DNA of 64,000 bases from Actinomycetota bacterium (GTDB lineage Bacteria > Actinomycetota > Actinomycetes > Actinomycetales > Microbacteriaceae): positions 1 through 64,000 of the forward strand of contig CANFSP010000006.1 of NCBI GenBank assembly GCA_947449765.1, given 5' to 3'. This document shows, piece by piece, positions 8,071 through 16,976 of the stretch. The notes beneath the pieces are model-generated. The model made no database searches, had not been told where the DNA came from, and saw only the letters and a program-made list of their open reading frames with translations. How positions within the stretch are numbered: the first letter of the stretch is position 1; each line of letters opens with the position of its first letter. A program made the translations under genes and the position numbers.

Positions 8071-10098
8071 CTATTGCACGATGCCAGCGGAAATGCTCTC
8101 GTAAAGCAGGTGCGAGAGCCGAAGGGAGTACTCGTCCGAAATGTGTGGGTCGTTTAGAGCACGGTGCACGTAGGTTCCGTCTATCGCCTCCGGGCAGATG
8201 GTCAGCGTCTCATCGCAGTACCACCGGCGTGTGTCGATGAAGTCGAAACCAGCATCGTTTACAGCCCTTTTCTCTGAGTTATAAGTTGACCAGTCAGGGT
8301 TGATTGAGCTGCACGACGACGGAGCTTCCGAGACGCTACAGCTGGTAATCCACGGAGCCTCCCCAACGACAACGATGTTCTGAGTAATGCTTTCAATTTT
8401 CGAGAGAAACGACGTCAATCCCGCTGTCCAAGACTGACCGGTGGGTTTTTCCCCGTTGAAGTAGATGGAGGAATTGTGTGCCACGACAATTGCCTCAGGT
8501 TTGAGCTTCACAATCTCTTGGTGCCGCCACTCTTGAAATGCTTCACAGCTAGAGAGTTCAGCCTTGATTTGGCTATTTGACCTGTGAAAATCTGCAGCGG
8601 GGCACTGCGAATTTGTTATGGGAAGGATTCGCCAGTCCGTGTTCGCGAATCCGGCGATTATTCCCGCTGCATACATGTCGGCGAATGAGTCGCCGATGAC
8701 GACCATGAGGTGGTTGCTGTTTTTGGGACCAAAGGTGCAGCGTTTGATACCGGGTTCGTCGTGAACCGCGTAGCAGCCGAATTTACCAGCAATGCTGGAT
8801 CCTTTGCGTGGGGTGAATTGGGTGATGCCGGTCCAGGTGTTGGTGTTGATTTGGGTGTGGATGGCGTTGTTGATTTGTTGGGTGTTGGTGAAGGGGGTGG
8901 TGTGGTTGGTTTCTGCTTGTGCGGTGAGGGTGTTGGCGCGCCAGGTGGCGGCGATGGCGAGTGCGGTGATGATGAGTGCGCCGATGGCGGCGAAGAGGAT
9001 GGCTCGTAGGGGGGTGCGTAGTGCTGGTCCGAATCGGAGGGGGTTTTCGATGGCGTATTTGGTGGCGATGGCGAGTGCGAGGGTGATGGCGATGATGAGT
9101 GCTGCTCGGGGGAGGGTCATGGTTGTGCCGCGGTAGTGTGCGGCGGTGATGATGACGGGCCAGTGCCAGAGGTAGATGCTGTAGGAGAGTGCGCCGATGG
9201 CGAGCACGGGGCTGAATTTGGTGAGGTAGGCGGGTTCGTGGTTGGTGTCGAGGTCGCCGATGAGGATCAGTAGTGCGGCGGCGGCGACGGGGATGAGGGC
9301 GCGCCATCCGGGGTAGGGCATGGCGTCGGTGAAGAGGAAACTGGTCGCGATAATGATGGCGAAGGCGAGCCAGGCGAGTGTGATCAGTGCGACGCGGCGG
9401 GCCCGGGTGGTGGCGAGGCGTGCTCCGGTGGGTGCGAAGGCGATCAGTCCGCCGAGGGCGAATTCCCATGCGCGGGTGAAGGTGGAGTAGAACGCTTGTT
9501 CGGGAAGTGCTCGGGTCTGCAGGATTGAGGTGACTAGTGAGGCGATGAAGACGATGCTGAGCACGCTGAGGAAGATGGTTTTTGCGCGGCCGGATTTTTT
9601 GATCAGTGCCGTGGCGATTAGTCCGGCGATGATGAACAGTAGTGGCCAGATCAGGTAGAACTGTTCTTCGACGGAGAGCGACCAGTACTGCTGAATGATT
9701 GACGGGTCGGCACCGATTTGGTTATAGCCGGTGCTGGTCAGGGCGAGAAACCAGTTCGCGACATAGAACGCGGACGCGGTGATTCCATCGGCAAATTTTT
9801 GTGTGTTCGAGGCTGGCAGGATGAATGCGGTCAGGGCCAACGAGACAAGCAGAACGAGAAAGCTCGCCGGCAACAGACGCCTAATTCGGCGCGCATAAAA
9901 CGCGAGCGGCTTGATCCGTCCGGTCGTGTGGTATTCGGTGAACAGGTGCTGCGTGATCAAGAAACCTGAGATGACGAAAAACACATCCACACCAATGAAC
10001 CCCCCCGGCAACGCCGCAGGAAACAGGTGAAACGCAAAAACCAACCCAATCGACAGCGCACGCAAACCCTCAATATCAGCACGCTTCACAACATGCAC
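8071..10098 (-). CDS. Acyltransferase-3 membrane protein with C-terminal SGNH domain
   Basis: A 675-residue protein. Residues 1-370 form the multi-helix acyltransferase-3 (OafA/YrhL-like) module, with the catalytic His in FAFHLFPA near residue 22 and FFVISGFLI near 42. A Thr/Asn-rich linker (about 395-425) leads to an extracytoplasmic SGNH-hydrolase-like domain with VIGDSFADMY near residue 470 and a C-terminal DPHIS segment. Such proteins O-acetylate cell-surface polysaccharides. The middle of the gene (about 8790-9460) uses almost only C-ending codons and contrasts with the SGNH part, suggesting a mosaic origin. The 13 bases before the start were not informative for a ribosome binding site. 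Confidence 0.88.
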   Translation of the reverse strand: MHVVKRADIEGLRALSIGLVFAFHLFPAALPGGFIGVDVFFVISGFLITQHLFTEYHTTGRIKPLAFYARRIRRLLPASFLVLLVSLALTAFILPASNTQKFADGITASAFYVANWFLALTSTGYNQIGADPSIIQQYWSLSVEEQFYLIWPLLFIIAGLIATALIKKSGRAKTIFLSVLSIVFIASLVTSILQTRALPEQAFYSTFTRAWEFALGGLIAFAPTGARLATTRARRVALITLAWLAFAIIIATSFLFTDAMPYPGWRALIPVAAAALLILIGDLDTNHEPAYLTKFSPVLAIGALSYSIYLWHWPVIITAAHYRGTTMTLPRAALIIAITLALAIATKYAIENPLRFGPALRTPLRAILFAAIGALIITALAIAATWRANTLTAQAETNHTTPFTNTQQINNAIHTQINTNTWTGITQFTPRKGSSIAGKFGCYAVHDEPGIKRCTFGPKNSNHLMVVIGDSFADMYAAGIIAGFANTDWRILPITNSQCPAADFHRSNSQIKAELSSCEAFQEWRHQEIVKLKPEAIVVAHNSSIYFNGEKPTGQSWTAGLTSFLSKIESITQNIVVVGEAPWITSCSVSEAPSSCSSINPDWSTYNSEKRAVNDAGFDFIDTRRWYCDETLTICPEAIDGTYVHRALNDPHISDEYSLRLSHLLYESISAGIVQ

Positions 10099-10265
10099 TC
10101 CAGATTGGCTTGGGTTTACGGTCTTGTTGGCAACGCATATCCTCGGGGAATCTGGCGCGTGACCAGCCTACCCAGACTGCTCTCGTCGAGCCTGTGTGAT
10201 TGGGAAGAACCCTCACTCACCTGATAGTGTGGTGACTCGGTTCGGAACACAATTTCGGGCCATCC

Positions 10266-10341
10266 GCACCTCTAGCTCAATCGGCAGAGCAACTGACTCT
10301 TAATCAGTGGGTTCAGGGTTCAAGTCCCTGGGGGTGCACCA
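10266..10341 (+). tRNA. tRNA-Lys(CUU)
   Basis: A full cloverleaf. The acceptor arms GCACCTC and GGGGTGC pair, the D-arm is GCTC/GAGC, the anticodon stem ACTGA/TCAGT holds the loop CTCTTAA with anticodon CTT, and the T-arm CAGGG/CCCTG holds TTCAAGT. CCA is encoded at 10339-10341. Total length is 76 bases. Confidence 0.97.
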
Positions 10342-10409
10342 TGAGCTTTCAAAGCAAAAATCGTTGCCACGGTCACCGGATGTCCAGGGTCGCAGTCCTC
10401 CGCTCCGCG

Positions 10410-10415
10410 TAGCAT
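10410..10415 (+). promoter_or_regulatory. Candidate -10 box of the corA leaderless promoter
   Basis: TAGCAT fits TANNNT and ends six bases before the ATG at 10422. Confidence 0.4.
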
Positions 10416-10421
10416 TGCACC

Positions 10422-11396
10422 ATGATGCAATCGCGAGTGTTCAGTGCGACTGAAGAGACTCGACGTGATGTCCCTCTGGACCAGCTGTCCGGTCTCGCCA
10501 CATCTGAGACCGAGTGGTACTGGTTTGATTTTGTTGCACCGTCACGCTCTGACTTAGACATACTGGGTTCAGTCCTCGGCTTCAACCCACTCGCGCTCGA
10601 CGATGCGTTCTCTGGACGTCAGCGCGCAAAGATTGAGCACTACGACGATCATGTGTTCATCAATGCGTATGCCGTGACCTTCGAGGCCGAGTCTGGCGAT
10701 CTCATGAGTGATGAGATCGCCATTTTTCTCACGCGAAATGGCGTCATCACGGTTCGAGACGATGAACACTTTGACATGAAACCAGTGCTCGCCCGGTGGG
10801 GCGAGTCGCGCGATTTGGCGTTGGCGGGAGCATCCCATTTGTTGTGGGGTTTGTTGGATGTCATCGTCGATGGATACTTCACTGCGGTCGAGTCTCTCGA
10901 TGTCGAGATGGAAACACTCGAAGAGGAAATCTTTGATGAAGCCAAACCGGGAGACATCCAAGTGCAGCGACGTTCCTACGGGCTTCGCAAATCGCTGGTT
11001 CTCTTGCGCCGATTGACCGTGCCGATGCGCGAGGTGGTGAACCCGCTGATTCGCCACGACATGAACCTCATCAACCCACGCATGGTTCCATATTTTCAAG
11101 ACATCTACGATCACGTCATTCGGGTATCCGATTGGACGGAATCGCTTCGCGACCTTGTCACCACGCTCCTCGAGACCAACCTGACGATTCAGGGAAATCG
11201 GATGAATCTCATCATGAAGAAGGTGACCAGTTGGGCGGCTATCATCGCGGTGCCCACCGCCGTTACCGGTTTCTACGGCCAAAACATCCCGTACCCGGGC
11301 TTTATGCAAGATTGGGGTGCCTGGTTGTCGTTCGGTGTGATGGTCGCCGCGTCGCTAGGTCTCTACGGCGTCTTCAAGTGGCGCAACTGGCTTTAG
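10422..11396 (+). CDS. corA: CorA-family divalent cation channel
   Basis: A 324-residue protein with a large cytoplasmic N-terminal domain, a long helix and two C-terminal transmembrane helices (about residues 262-282 and 295-316). The loop between them reads FYGQN-IPYPGF, so the canonical Gly-Met-Asn selectivity motif is Gly-Gln-Asn. Variants of this kind occur among actinobacterial CorA-like proteins. The likely role is Mg or related cation transport, but the changed motif makes the ion uncertain. TAGCAT at 10410-10415 lies six bases before the ATG with no ribosome binding site, which suggests a leaderless transcript. The stop overlaps the convergent downstream gene by four bases. Confidence 0.88.
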   Translation: MMQSRVFSATEETRRDVPLDQLSGLATSETEWYWFDFVAPSRSDLDILGSVLGFNPLALDDAFSGRQRAKIEHYDDHVFINAYAVTFEAESGDLMSDEIAIFLTRNGVITVRDDEHFDMKPVLARWGESRDLALAGASHLLWGLLDVIVDGYFTAVESLDVEMETLEEEIFDEAKPGDIQVQRRSYGLRKSLVLLRRLTVPMREVVNPLIRHDMNLINPRMVPYFQDIYDHVIRVSDWTESLRDLVTTLLETNLTIQGNRMNLIMKKVTSWAAIIAVPTAVTGFYGQNIPYPGFMQDWGAWLSFGVMVAASLGLYGVFKWRNWL

Positions 11397-11995
11397 CCCT
11401 CTGTGGTCTGGCCAGCAATGAGCTGTGCAAGGTCGTTATCGATAAGCGCCCGAACACGACTTTCTCGCTCAGCGACGTACTTGGCGTCCTTCCTGTGAAG
11501 CGCCACACGTCGGTTGAGCGACCGTTCCATTTCGCTTGAGATTTCATCCCACGCCCTTTCGTGTGCGCGTTCAATCAGGCGCAACAAAGCGGTCGCGTCA
11601 GAGGCCAATGACACAAGTCGCTTCTCCACTTCGATTCCCGCGTTAAGTCGGAGCCTCAGATTTGCCGTATCGCCTCGACGGTAATCTGTCCCGCTGTCGG
11701 CGAGGCCACGCTTTTTCTTAGCGGCTTCGAGGGTTCGGGCGATGCGGACCTGATCCGAGTGACACTCTTCGATTAGTTCTCCAATGATCTCTCCTGCGAC
11801 CGTTAGGAATTTTTCGCTACGAACAGTCTGGGTGGTCGTGATCGCCTCAATGAGGATGCGGTTTTTGATTGCCATCAGCGCCGCCTGAAGCGCCATTTGT
11901 TCTCCGTCGGCGGCGGCCTCCTCAATGGTGGGGAGACTCTGCCGACCTTGTCCGCGCCCTGACGATAGGCGATTCCATAGGTTCATCATCCTCAC
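11393..11995 (-). CDS. Helical protein of unknown function
   Basis: A 200-residue, highly charged, almost wholly helical protein with no signal sequence or membrane segment. I do not recognise it. It begins with GTG in a GTGA overlap with the stop of the upstream methyltransferase-like gene, so the two are translationally coupled and probably work together. ATG at 11989 is an alternative start. The C-terminal half (about 110-190) is likely to form coiled coil (alternating Leu with Glu, Arg and Lys). It ends in a four-base convergent overlap with corA. Confidence 0.6.
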   Translation of the reverse strand: MRMMNLWNRLSSGRGQGRQSLPTIEEAAADGEQMALQAALMAIKNRILIEAITTTQTVRSEKFLTVAGEIIGELIEECHSDQVRIARTLEAAKKKRGLADSGTDYRRGDTANLRLRLNAGIEVEKRLVSLASDATALLRLIERAHERAWDEISSEMERSLNRRVALHRKDAKYVAERESRVRALIDNDLAQLIAGQTTEG

Positions 11996-13362
11996 CCCGC
12001 GTGGTTCTCGTCGCCGTGGCTGTGGCTGTGAATGTGATCACCGTCGTGACCGACACGTGATTGTGGTTCCGGCGTCACAGTCACTTCGGTGAGGATGAGG
12101 CGTCGGGGGCGCTCGGGTATTCCCAAAAAGGGCTCTTCGTGCGGGTTCACCGAGAATCCGGGGCTCTGCACGGTGAAACGGAGCTTCGGGCCGTGTTCCT
12201 GTGGGTCAAATGTAAAGTTGAGCGTTTTCAGGTCTCGTCTGTCTTCTGATTTCGTCAGCAGAGTGGCTTCGCACACACTCTGGCTTGATGATGACGAGAA
12301 GAAACCCCTCTTCGTGGCGCGCGTCGTGTGCACTGAGACGATGGCGTCGAAGCCGTTGACGACACACTGCACGGTGACGTGTGACCGGACATCCACATGG
12401 CTGAGGTCTAGATCAAAAGACCTGCCAACGCCGACAAAGTCGGTGTCGAGGTCACGATCGGGAAGCGGTCCGTCGACTAATGCGGTCGGCATGATCAATG
12501 GCCATGGCTGTCGACCGACACTAACGGGCCAGCCCGCACACTCCCAAAACGAGGCGCAAAGTTGGGTGTAGCGCTCGGCGTACGACTCGGTGGAAGGCGC
12601 GTCAACCGAGTACCACGCGTCGTTGAGCATGACGGGTGGTTTTGACGGAGCGTTGACGGAGGGCTCTAACGGATGCGGCTCTCGCGACCTCAGGTGCCGT
12701 GGACCAGTGAAGCGATCGTTTCTGAGCAAGGTAAGTTCGAGCACGCGCGGGATATTCATCCCGGTCACTTTGTCGATAGATTCACCACAGCAGTTATTGG
12801 GGGAGGCGTGCACTACCGAGTGCGTGCGCATGAGTTTCGTGAGCGCGGGCCACATGTGCGTGCTAAAGAAATCGCCGTCACGCCCGTCGAGCTGATGCAA
12901 TTCGACGACGATCACGCGAAAGCGCCCAAGTGTTTTTTCCGAGGCGGCCATGAGCGATTCGTACTCGGCGCCCTCGATATCCATCTGCAGAAGAAGGTCA
13001 TCCTCGCCGTCGAACTCCTTGCACCAGTCGTCGAGCGAGATGGTTCCGTCCGCTGTGGCCTTACCCAAATAGAGCGGCCGGAATCGGTGCATTTTCGCGT
13101 TGAGTTTCAATTGTGAACCGTCGATTGAGCCATCGATGAGATCGCTAGGTATGTTGAATCTCTCAGCCAACTCAGTCTCGAAAGTCGTGATGTTTGCGAC
13201 CCCTGGAGACAGGCAGTGCGTGATTCCCTCGAGGTCGTCCGGCACAAGATATGCCCCATCGCCGTTCCCGCCGAGTCGAATGAGGTCGACGGGGGAGATG
13301 ACCGGGCGAAACCACCTGAGGAGGCTGGTTCGGTTTCGTGAAAGACGGGATTTAGCGACCAC
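11992..13362 (-). CDS. FkbM-like methyltransferase fused to an unknown domain with His-rich tail
   Basis: A 456-residue protein. The N-terminal 200 residues resemble FkbM-type SAM methyltransferases: GGNGDGAYLVP near residue 30, LSPGVANITTFE near 48 and LLLQMDIEGAEYESL near 130. The second half is a beta-rich domain I do not recognise. The last 20 residues are rich in His and Asp (HDGDHIHSHSHGDENHAG), a likely metal-binding tail. The open frame extends upstream to 13497, but that would overlap the divergent aminotransferase gene. GTG at 13362 has GGAGAG eight bases upstream and is preferred; GTG at 13371 is possible. The start of the next gene overlaps its stop codon. Confidence 0.65.
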   Translation of the reverse strand: MVAKSRLSRNRTSLLRWFRPVISPVDLIRLGGNGDGAYLVPDDLEGITHCLSPGVANITTFETELAERFNIPSDLIDGSIDGSQLKLNAKMHRFRPLYLGKATADGTISLDDWCKEFDGEDDLLLQMDIEGAEYESLMAASEKTLGRFRVIVVELHQLDGRDGDFFSTHMWPALTKLMRTHSVVHASPNNCCGESIDKVTGMNIPRVLELTLLRNDRFTGPRHLRSREPHPLEPSVNAPSKPPVMLNDAWYSVDAPSTESYAERYTQLCASFWECAGWPVSVGRQPWPLIMPTALVDGPLPDRDLDTDFVGVGRSFDLDLSHVDVRSHVTVQCVVNGFDAIVSVHTTRATKRGFFSSSSSQSVCEATLLTKSEDRRDLKTLNFTFDPQEHGPKLRFTVQSPGFSVNPHEEPFLGIPERPRRLILTEVTVTPEPQSRVGHDGDHIHSHSHGDENHAG

Positions 13363-13486
13363 GTTGATCACTCTCCACTTGTCAGGTGCCTCTCGACGAT
13401 TCTTACAGCCTCTCCAAGCATAAGTGAGTGGTTTGCGCCATTGATGGGGGCTCGTGACAGTATGGAGATGAATGGAGATGAGATAG

Positions 13487-14893
13487 ATGACTACCAAGTC
13501 AAACCCTCAACACGATCCCGCCGGTTGGCGAACCATTCCCGCTTCGAGCCGTCCGTTGGACCAGGCTCGTATCGCGCAGCTTCTCGCTGCGGAGTGGGAG
13601 ACGTTTAACCAGGCAACGCCCAAGTCGGGTGCTCACAATGTGGTAGCGCGGCAAGTGCTTCCACTCGGTGTCACCTCGAGCTTCCAATACTGGGACCCCT
13701 ACCCGATATCAATTGTGTCCGCCCAGGGCGCGTACCTCACCGACATCGATGGACGTCAGCTTCTTGACCTCTCGATGGGGTTTGGCGCGATGCTCGTAGG
13801 GCACCTCAATCCCGCTGTTGTTTCCAAAGTCAACGAAGCTTTGGCCTCAACCGGAACCTTGTTTGTCACACCATCGCCAACAGCTACGGATGCCGCGGAG
13901 CGCTTTAAAAAGCGTTTCGGTCTTGACATGTTGCGCTTCACTAACTCCGGAACCGAATCGACGATGTACGCGATTCGAACCGCTCGTGCGGTTACTGGAC
14001 GCAAGGGAATCGTCAAACTCGAGGGCGGGTATCACGGCGGTTACGACCCACTTCAGGTGTCGGTCAAGCCACCATTGGCAAACATCGGTTCGGGGAATAA
14101 ACCTCGCGCCGACATACCACCCGAGGTCGAGGCGGGCACGGTCTTCGTTGTTCCGTACAACGACCTGCCGTACCTCACCAAGATATTCGCGAAGCACCAC
14201 AAGAAGATTGCTGCGTTCATTCTGGAACCTGTGATGGAAAACCTCAGCATCGTCCTCCCGGACGAGGGTTATCTGCGCGGGGTGCGTGAACTCTGTGACA
14301 AGTACGACATTGCTCTCATCTTTGATGAGGTCAAGACCGGTTTGACCGCTGGCGCCTTTGGTGCTGCGGAACGACTCGGTGTGAAGCCCGACCTCATTAC
14401 TCTTGCAAAGAGCATCGGTGGTGGGCTTCCCGTCGCGGCATTCGGTGGCATCGCCAAGTACATGGATGCGGTGGTCGACGGACGTATGGCTCACTTCGGC
14501 ACGTACAACGGCAATCCTCTCGTCATGGCCGCGGTCACGGCGGTGGATGAGATTTGCACCCCGGAGGCGCTTGCATCAGCCGAGAAAATCAACCTCAGCG
14601 CGCTCGCCGAAATGGATGCAATCATCAACGAGTATGAGCTGCCCGCTCACACGGTTGGTTTCGGTGTCAAAGGCGCGGTGATCTGGTCGGCAGAACCGGT
14701 CCGGAACTACCGCGACTATAAGGCGACTGACTTTGAGGTCGCCGAGCTGAGCTGGCTCTGGGGTATCAACCGAGGAGTACTCACACCCCCGGGACTCGAT
14801 GAGCAGTGGCTCGTTTCACTCGCACACACCACACAAGATATGGACAAGCTGGTGACCACATTCCGCGACTTGGCTAAGGCCTTGCGCGCGTAA
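13487..14893 (+). CDS. Class III aminotransferase, glutamate-1-semialdehyde aminomutase-like
   Basis: A 468-residue PLP enzyme. Visible motifs are FTNSGTESTMYAIRTAR (phosphate-binding region), LIFDEVKTG with the PLP-contacting Asp, and LAKSIGGGLPVAAFGG with the Schiff-base Lys near residue 306. The overall pattern is closest to glutamate-1-semialdehyde aminomutase-type and aspartate-aminotransferase-family class III members; the substrate is not identifiable. HemL is unlikely because the gene stands alone and its ends differ from the standard protein. The upstream region contains a tandem ATGGAGATGA repeat (13463-13482) that supplies GGAG for the ATG. Confidence 0.82.
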   Translation: MTTKSNPQHDPAGWRTIPASSRPLDQARIAQLLAAEWETFNQATPKSGAHNVVARQVLPLGVTSSFQYWDPYPISIVSAQGAYLTDIDGRQLLDLSMGFGAMLVGHLNPAVVSKVNEALASTGTLFVTPSPTATDAAERFKKRFGLDMLRFTNSGTESTMYAIRTARAVTGRKGIVKLEGGYHGGYDPLQVSVKPPLANIGSGNKPRADIPPEVEAGTVFVVPYNDLPYLTKIFAKHHKKIAAFILEPVMENLSIVLPDEGYLRGVRELCDKYDIALIFDEVKTGLTAGAFGAAERLGVKPDLITLAKSIGGGLPVAAFGGIAKYMDAVVDGRMAHFGTYNGNPLVMAAVTAVDEICTPEALASAEKINLSALAEMDAIINEYELPAHTVGFGVKGAVIWSAEPVRNYRDYKATDFEVAELSWLWGINRGVLTPPGLDEQWLVSLAHTTQDMDKLVTTFRDLAKALRA

Positions 14894-14918
14894 TACGCAA
14901 CCTGACAAAAAAATACCT

Positions 14919-14953
14919 GTGGGCGATGGCATTGAGTCATCGCCCACATTTTG
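14919..14953 (+). terminator. Rho-independent terminator
   Basis: Stem GTGGGCGATG at 14919-14928 pairs with CATCGCCCAC at 14938-14947, loop of nine bases, followed by ATTTTG. An A-run lies just upstream, so on the opposite strand it could also end the convergent SDR gene. Confidence 0.85.
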
Positions 14954-14984
14954 TGGAGTAGCAGCCTCACGGCCGTCCCTAAAG

Positions 14985-15797
14985 CTACGACGAAATTTTT
15001 CTGTTTCTCGTCATGATTGATCGACCGAGGCGGATGACGGTTTTTCGGGGAAACAGGCGCGAAGCGAATGCTCCGGTCCGGTTCAGTCCGCCTGAAATAA
15101 CGAAGGGTCGCGACCGTCGTCCCTGAGCAGCCTTTAGGGCGGCCGCCACTACCTGTTGTGAGGTTTGCATGGGACCGGCGATGGCATCCTGTCCGGCAAC
15201 GTCAAAGAATTCCGTGGATGTTGGGCCCGGGCAGAGGGCAATTGCTCGAACACCGGTTTTCTCGAGTTCGCCCCACAAGCCTTCGGTAAATGACAGCACA
15301 AACGACTTGGTCGCCGCATATGTCGTCAGGTAGGGCAATGATTGAAAGGCCGCGGTTGACGCAACGTTCACGATCAGCCCGAAGTTCTGCGTGCACAGGT
15401 GGGGGAGCGCGGCTCGTGTGATGTCGACGACGGCTCCGACGTTGAGGGCAATTTCATTCCGGATGACCTCGGGCTTTTCATCCGCCAGTGCACGATGCGT
15501 GCCGAAGCCCGCATTATTGACGATGATGTCGGGACTGACTCCGTCGCGGGTGAGGTTCTCGATGAGCGTTGCACCGCTTTCCGGAAGGCTCAAGTCCGCC
15601 GTCACGCAAGTCACCTCGATTGCGAAGTTCGCCATCAGTTGCGCCGCCAGCGAGGTGAGCCGGTCGGTCCGACGGGCGACGAGAACGAGATTCACGCCCT
15701 GGCGAGCAAGTTGATCTGCAAACTCGGCGCCGAGGCCCGAGCTGGCTCCGGTGATGAGTGCGGTGCGCCCCGAAAGATGTGTGAAGGCATTCGCCAT
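14985..15797 (-). CDS. Short-chain dehydrogenase/reductase (second copy)
   Basis: A 270-residue classical SDR with TGASSGLG near residue 17, NNAG near 93, the catalytic YAATK near 160 and CPGPTSTEFF after it. It is related throughout to the SDR at 6344-7090 and probably has a similar NAD(P)-dependent oxidoreductase role; the substrate is unknown. The C-terminus is basic (RLGRSIMTRNRKISS). It lies nine bases downstream of a small membrane protein gene on the same strand, so both are probably co-transcribed. Confidence 0.85.
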   Translation of the reverse strand: MANAFTHLSGRTALITGASSGLGAEFADQLARQGVNLVLVARRTDRLTSLAAQLMANFAIEVTCVTADLSLPESGATLIENLTRDGVSPDIIVNNAGFGTHRALADEKPEVIRNEIALNVGAVVDITRAALPHLCTQNFGLIVNVASTAAFQSLPYLTTYAATKSFVLSFTEGLWGELEKTGVRAIALCPGPTSTEFFDVAGQDAIAGPMQTSQQVVAAALKAAQGRRSRPFVISGGLNRTGAFASRLFPRKTVIRLGRSIMTRNRKISS

Positions 15798-15806
15798 AGC
15801 TACCGC

Positions 15807-16004
15807 CTAGTAGTCGTAGTACTCGTCTTCGGCTTCGCGTGACTGTTCAACGACTTCCCCAACAGCCACGACGACCGACAGTAACCAGATGACCCAAATG
15901 AGGATGGTTCGCCAGTTGCGCGGGCCACGAATTGTCTGCCTCATCGCCGAAACGCCACCAAAGAGTGCACCAATAATTGACGCGTTGAAAATGTACTTGC
16001 GCAT
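15807..16004 (-). CDS. Small single-helix membrane protein
   Basis: A 65-residue protein with one strong hydrophobic helix (about residues 32-48, TILIWVIWLLSVVVAVG), a weaker hydrophobic stretch near the N-terminus and an acidic tail ending EDEYYDY. I chose ATG at 16004 because a strong GGAGGAGG-type ribosome binding site lies just upstream; the frame itself is open to 16046. Function unknown. It precedes the SDR gene in the same operon. Confidence 0.65.
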   Translation of the reverse strand: MRKYIFNASIIGALFGGVSAMRQTIRGPRNWRTILIWVIWLLSVVVAVGEVVEQSREAEDEYYDY

Positions 16005-16064
16005 GGCACCCTCCTCCGGCGAGCATCGCATACCGGATGGCGTCACGCGCTCGATGTTCTTAGG

Positions 16065-16877
16065 TTACTGCACCAGTTCCGCTGGAACGCTCGCCGTGTG
16101 CTCTCGGGCAAACGCCAAGGTCTGCGTAAGCAGGGAAAGGCGTTCCTGGGGAGTTTTTGCCTTGCGGGTATTGACTTCAGCGACAATGTGACCTGACCAG
16201 TCGCGTGCCGCAAGGTGCTGCAATACCTCCGCCACCGGTTGACCGCCCTCTCCGGGCAAAAGGTGCTCGTCAAAAATGCGCGAGTCTTCGTCAGGTCCGG
16301 TTCCGTCGCAGAGGTGCACATGCTTCAGTCGGTCACCGAAATCTAGTGCGAGCTGAAACGCGTCGTGACCTGATAGAGCAGCGTGCGAAAAGTCGAGAGT
16401 GACAGCATCACAATCCATTTGCCGAGGATCGGGACCAGGGGCGTAAGCCTCCATCGAACGATTTCGAACCTTCCACGGGAACATGTTTTCGACCGCGATG
16501 TCGACGCCGGTCCGCTCCTGTGTTTGCCTCACGATGTCCAGAAAACGATCTGCATAGCTTGACTGCCACCGGAATGGGGGATGGACGACGACGGTTGACG
16601 CACCGACCTCGGCCGCGAGTTCCGCCGATTTCTCCAATTTGATCTGTGGGTCGCGTCCCCAAACGAAGTGCGTAAGCAGAAGTACAGGAGCGTGAATCGA
16701 CAGGATGGGCTGTTCATACTGCTGTGATAGCTCAAGAAGTTCGCGCGCGCTTTGGGTGCGTTTGTCGTTGGTCACCATGACTTCGACACCGTCGAATCCC
16801 GCGAGCCACGAGTGGCGAAATCCTTCTTCAACCGAGAGTGGGTAAACGCAGGACGTGCTCATGCCGATGTTCATCAT
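16065..16877 (-). CDS. Sugar phosphate isomerase/epimerase-like TIM-barrel protein
   Basis: A 270-residue member of the xylose-isomerase-like / AP-endonuclease-2 barrel superfamily. The usual metal-binding acids and histidines appear in order: FDGVEVMV near residue 30, SIHAP near 61, VVVHPPF near 98, AVENMFP near 130, LDFSHAALSG near 168, HVHLCDG near 189 and VAEVN near 238. The superfamily includes isomerases, epimerases and nucleases, so the precise reaction is unknown. TAACCT on the minus strand (16891-16886) lies eight bases before the ATG with no ribosome binding site, so it may be leaderless. It diverges from ilvD. Confidence 0.75.
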   Translation of the reverse strand: MMNIGMSTSCVYPLSVEEGFRHSWLAGFDGVEVMVTNDKRTQSARELLELSQQYEQPILSIHAPVLLLTHFVWGRDPQIKLEKSAELAAEVGASTVVVHPPFRWQSSYADRFLDIVRQTQERTGVDIAVENMFPWKVRNRSMEAYAPGPDPRQMDCDAVTLDFSHAALSGHDAFQLALDFGDRLKHVHLCDGTGPDEDSRIFDEHLLPGEGGQPVAEVLQHLAARDWSGHIVAEVNTRKAKTPQERLSLLTQTLAFAREHTASVPAELVQ

Positions 16878-16963
16878 TTGGTCTGAGGTTAGGGCGCGGA
16901 GCTATCAGTTTGCTGAATGCTGGCTGTACGAGTCGACGCGCCGACACGCCTGCGGTCCCGGCG

Positions 16964-16969
16964 TAGACT
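16964..16969 (+). promoter_or_regulatory. Candidate -10 box for leaderless ilvD
   Basis: TAGACT, seven bases before the ATG at 16977. Confidence 0.4.
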
Positions 16970-16976
16970 TGACGCC

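Noticed and set aside
8783-9469. Long open frame on the same strand inside the acyltransferase gene, encoding a His/Arg/Pro-rich protein
   Set aside because: It is an out-of-frame by-product of C-ending codons; its composition is not protein-like.
16878-16976. Leader peptide or attenuator before ilvD
   Set aside because: No short frame rich in Leu, Ile or Val with a following terminator hairpin is present, and the likely transcription start coincides with the ATG.
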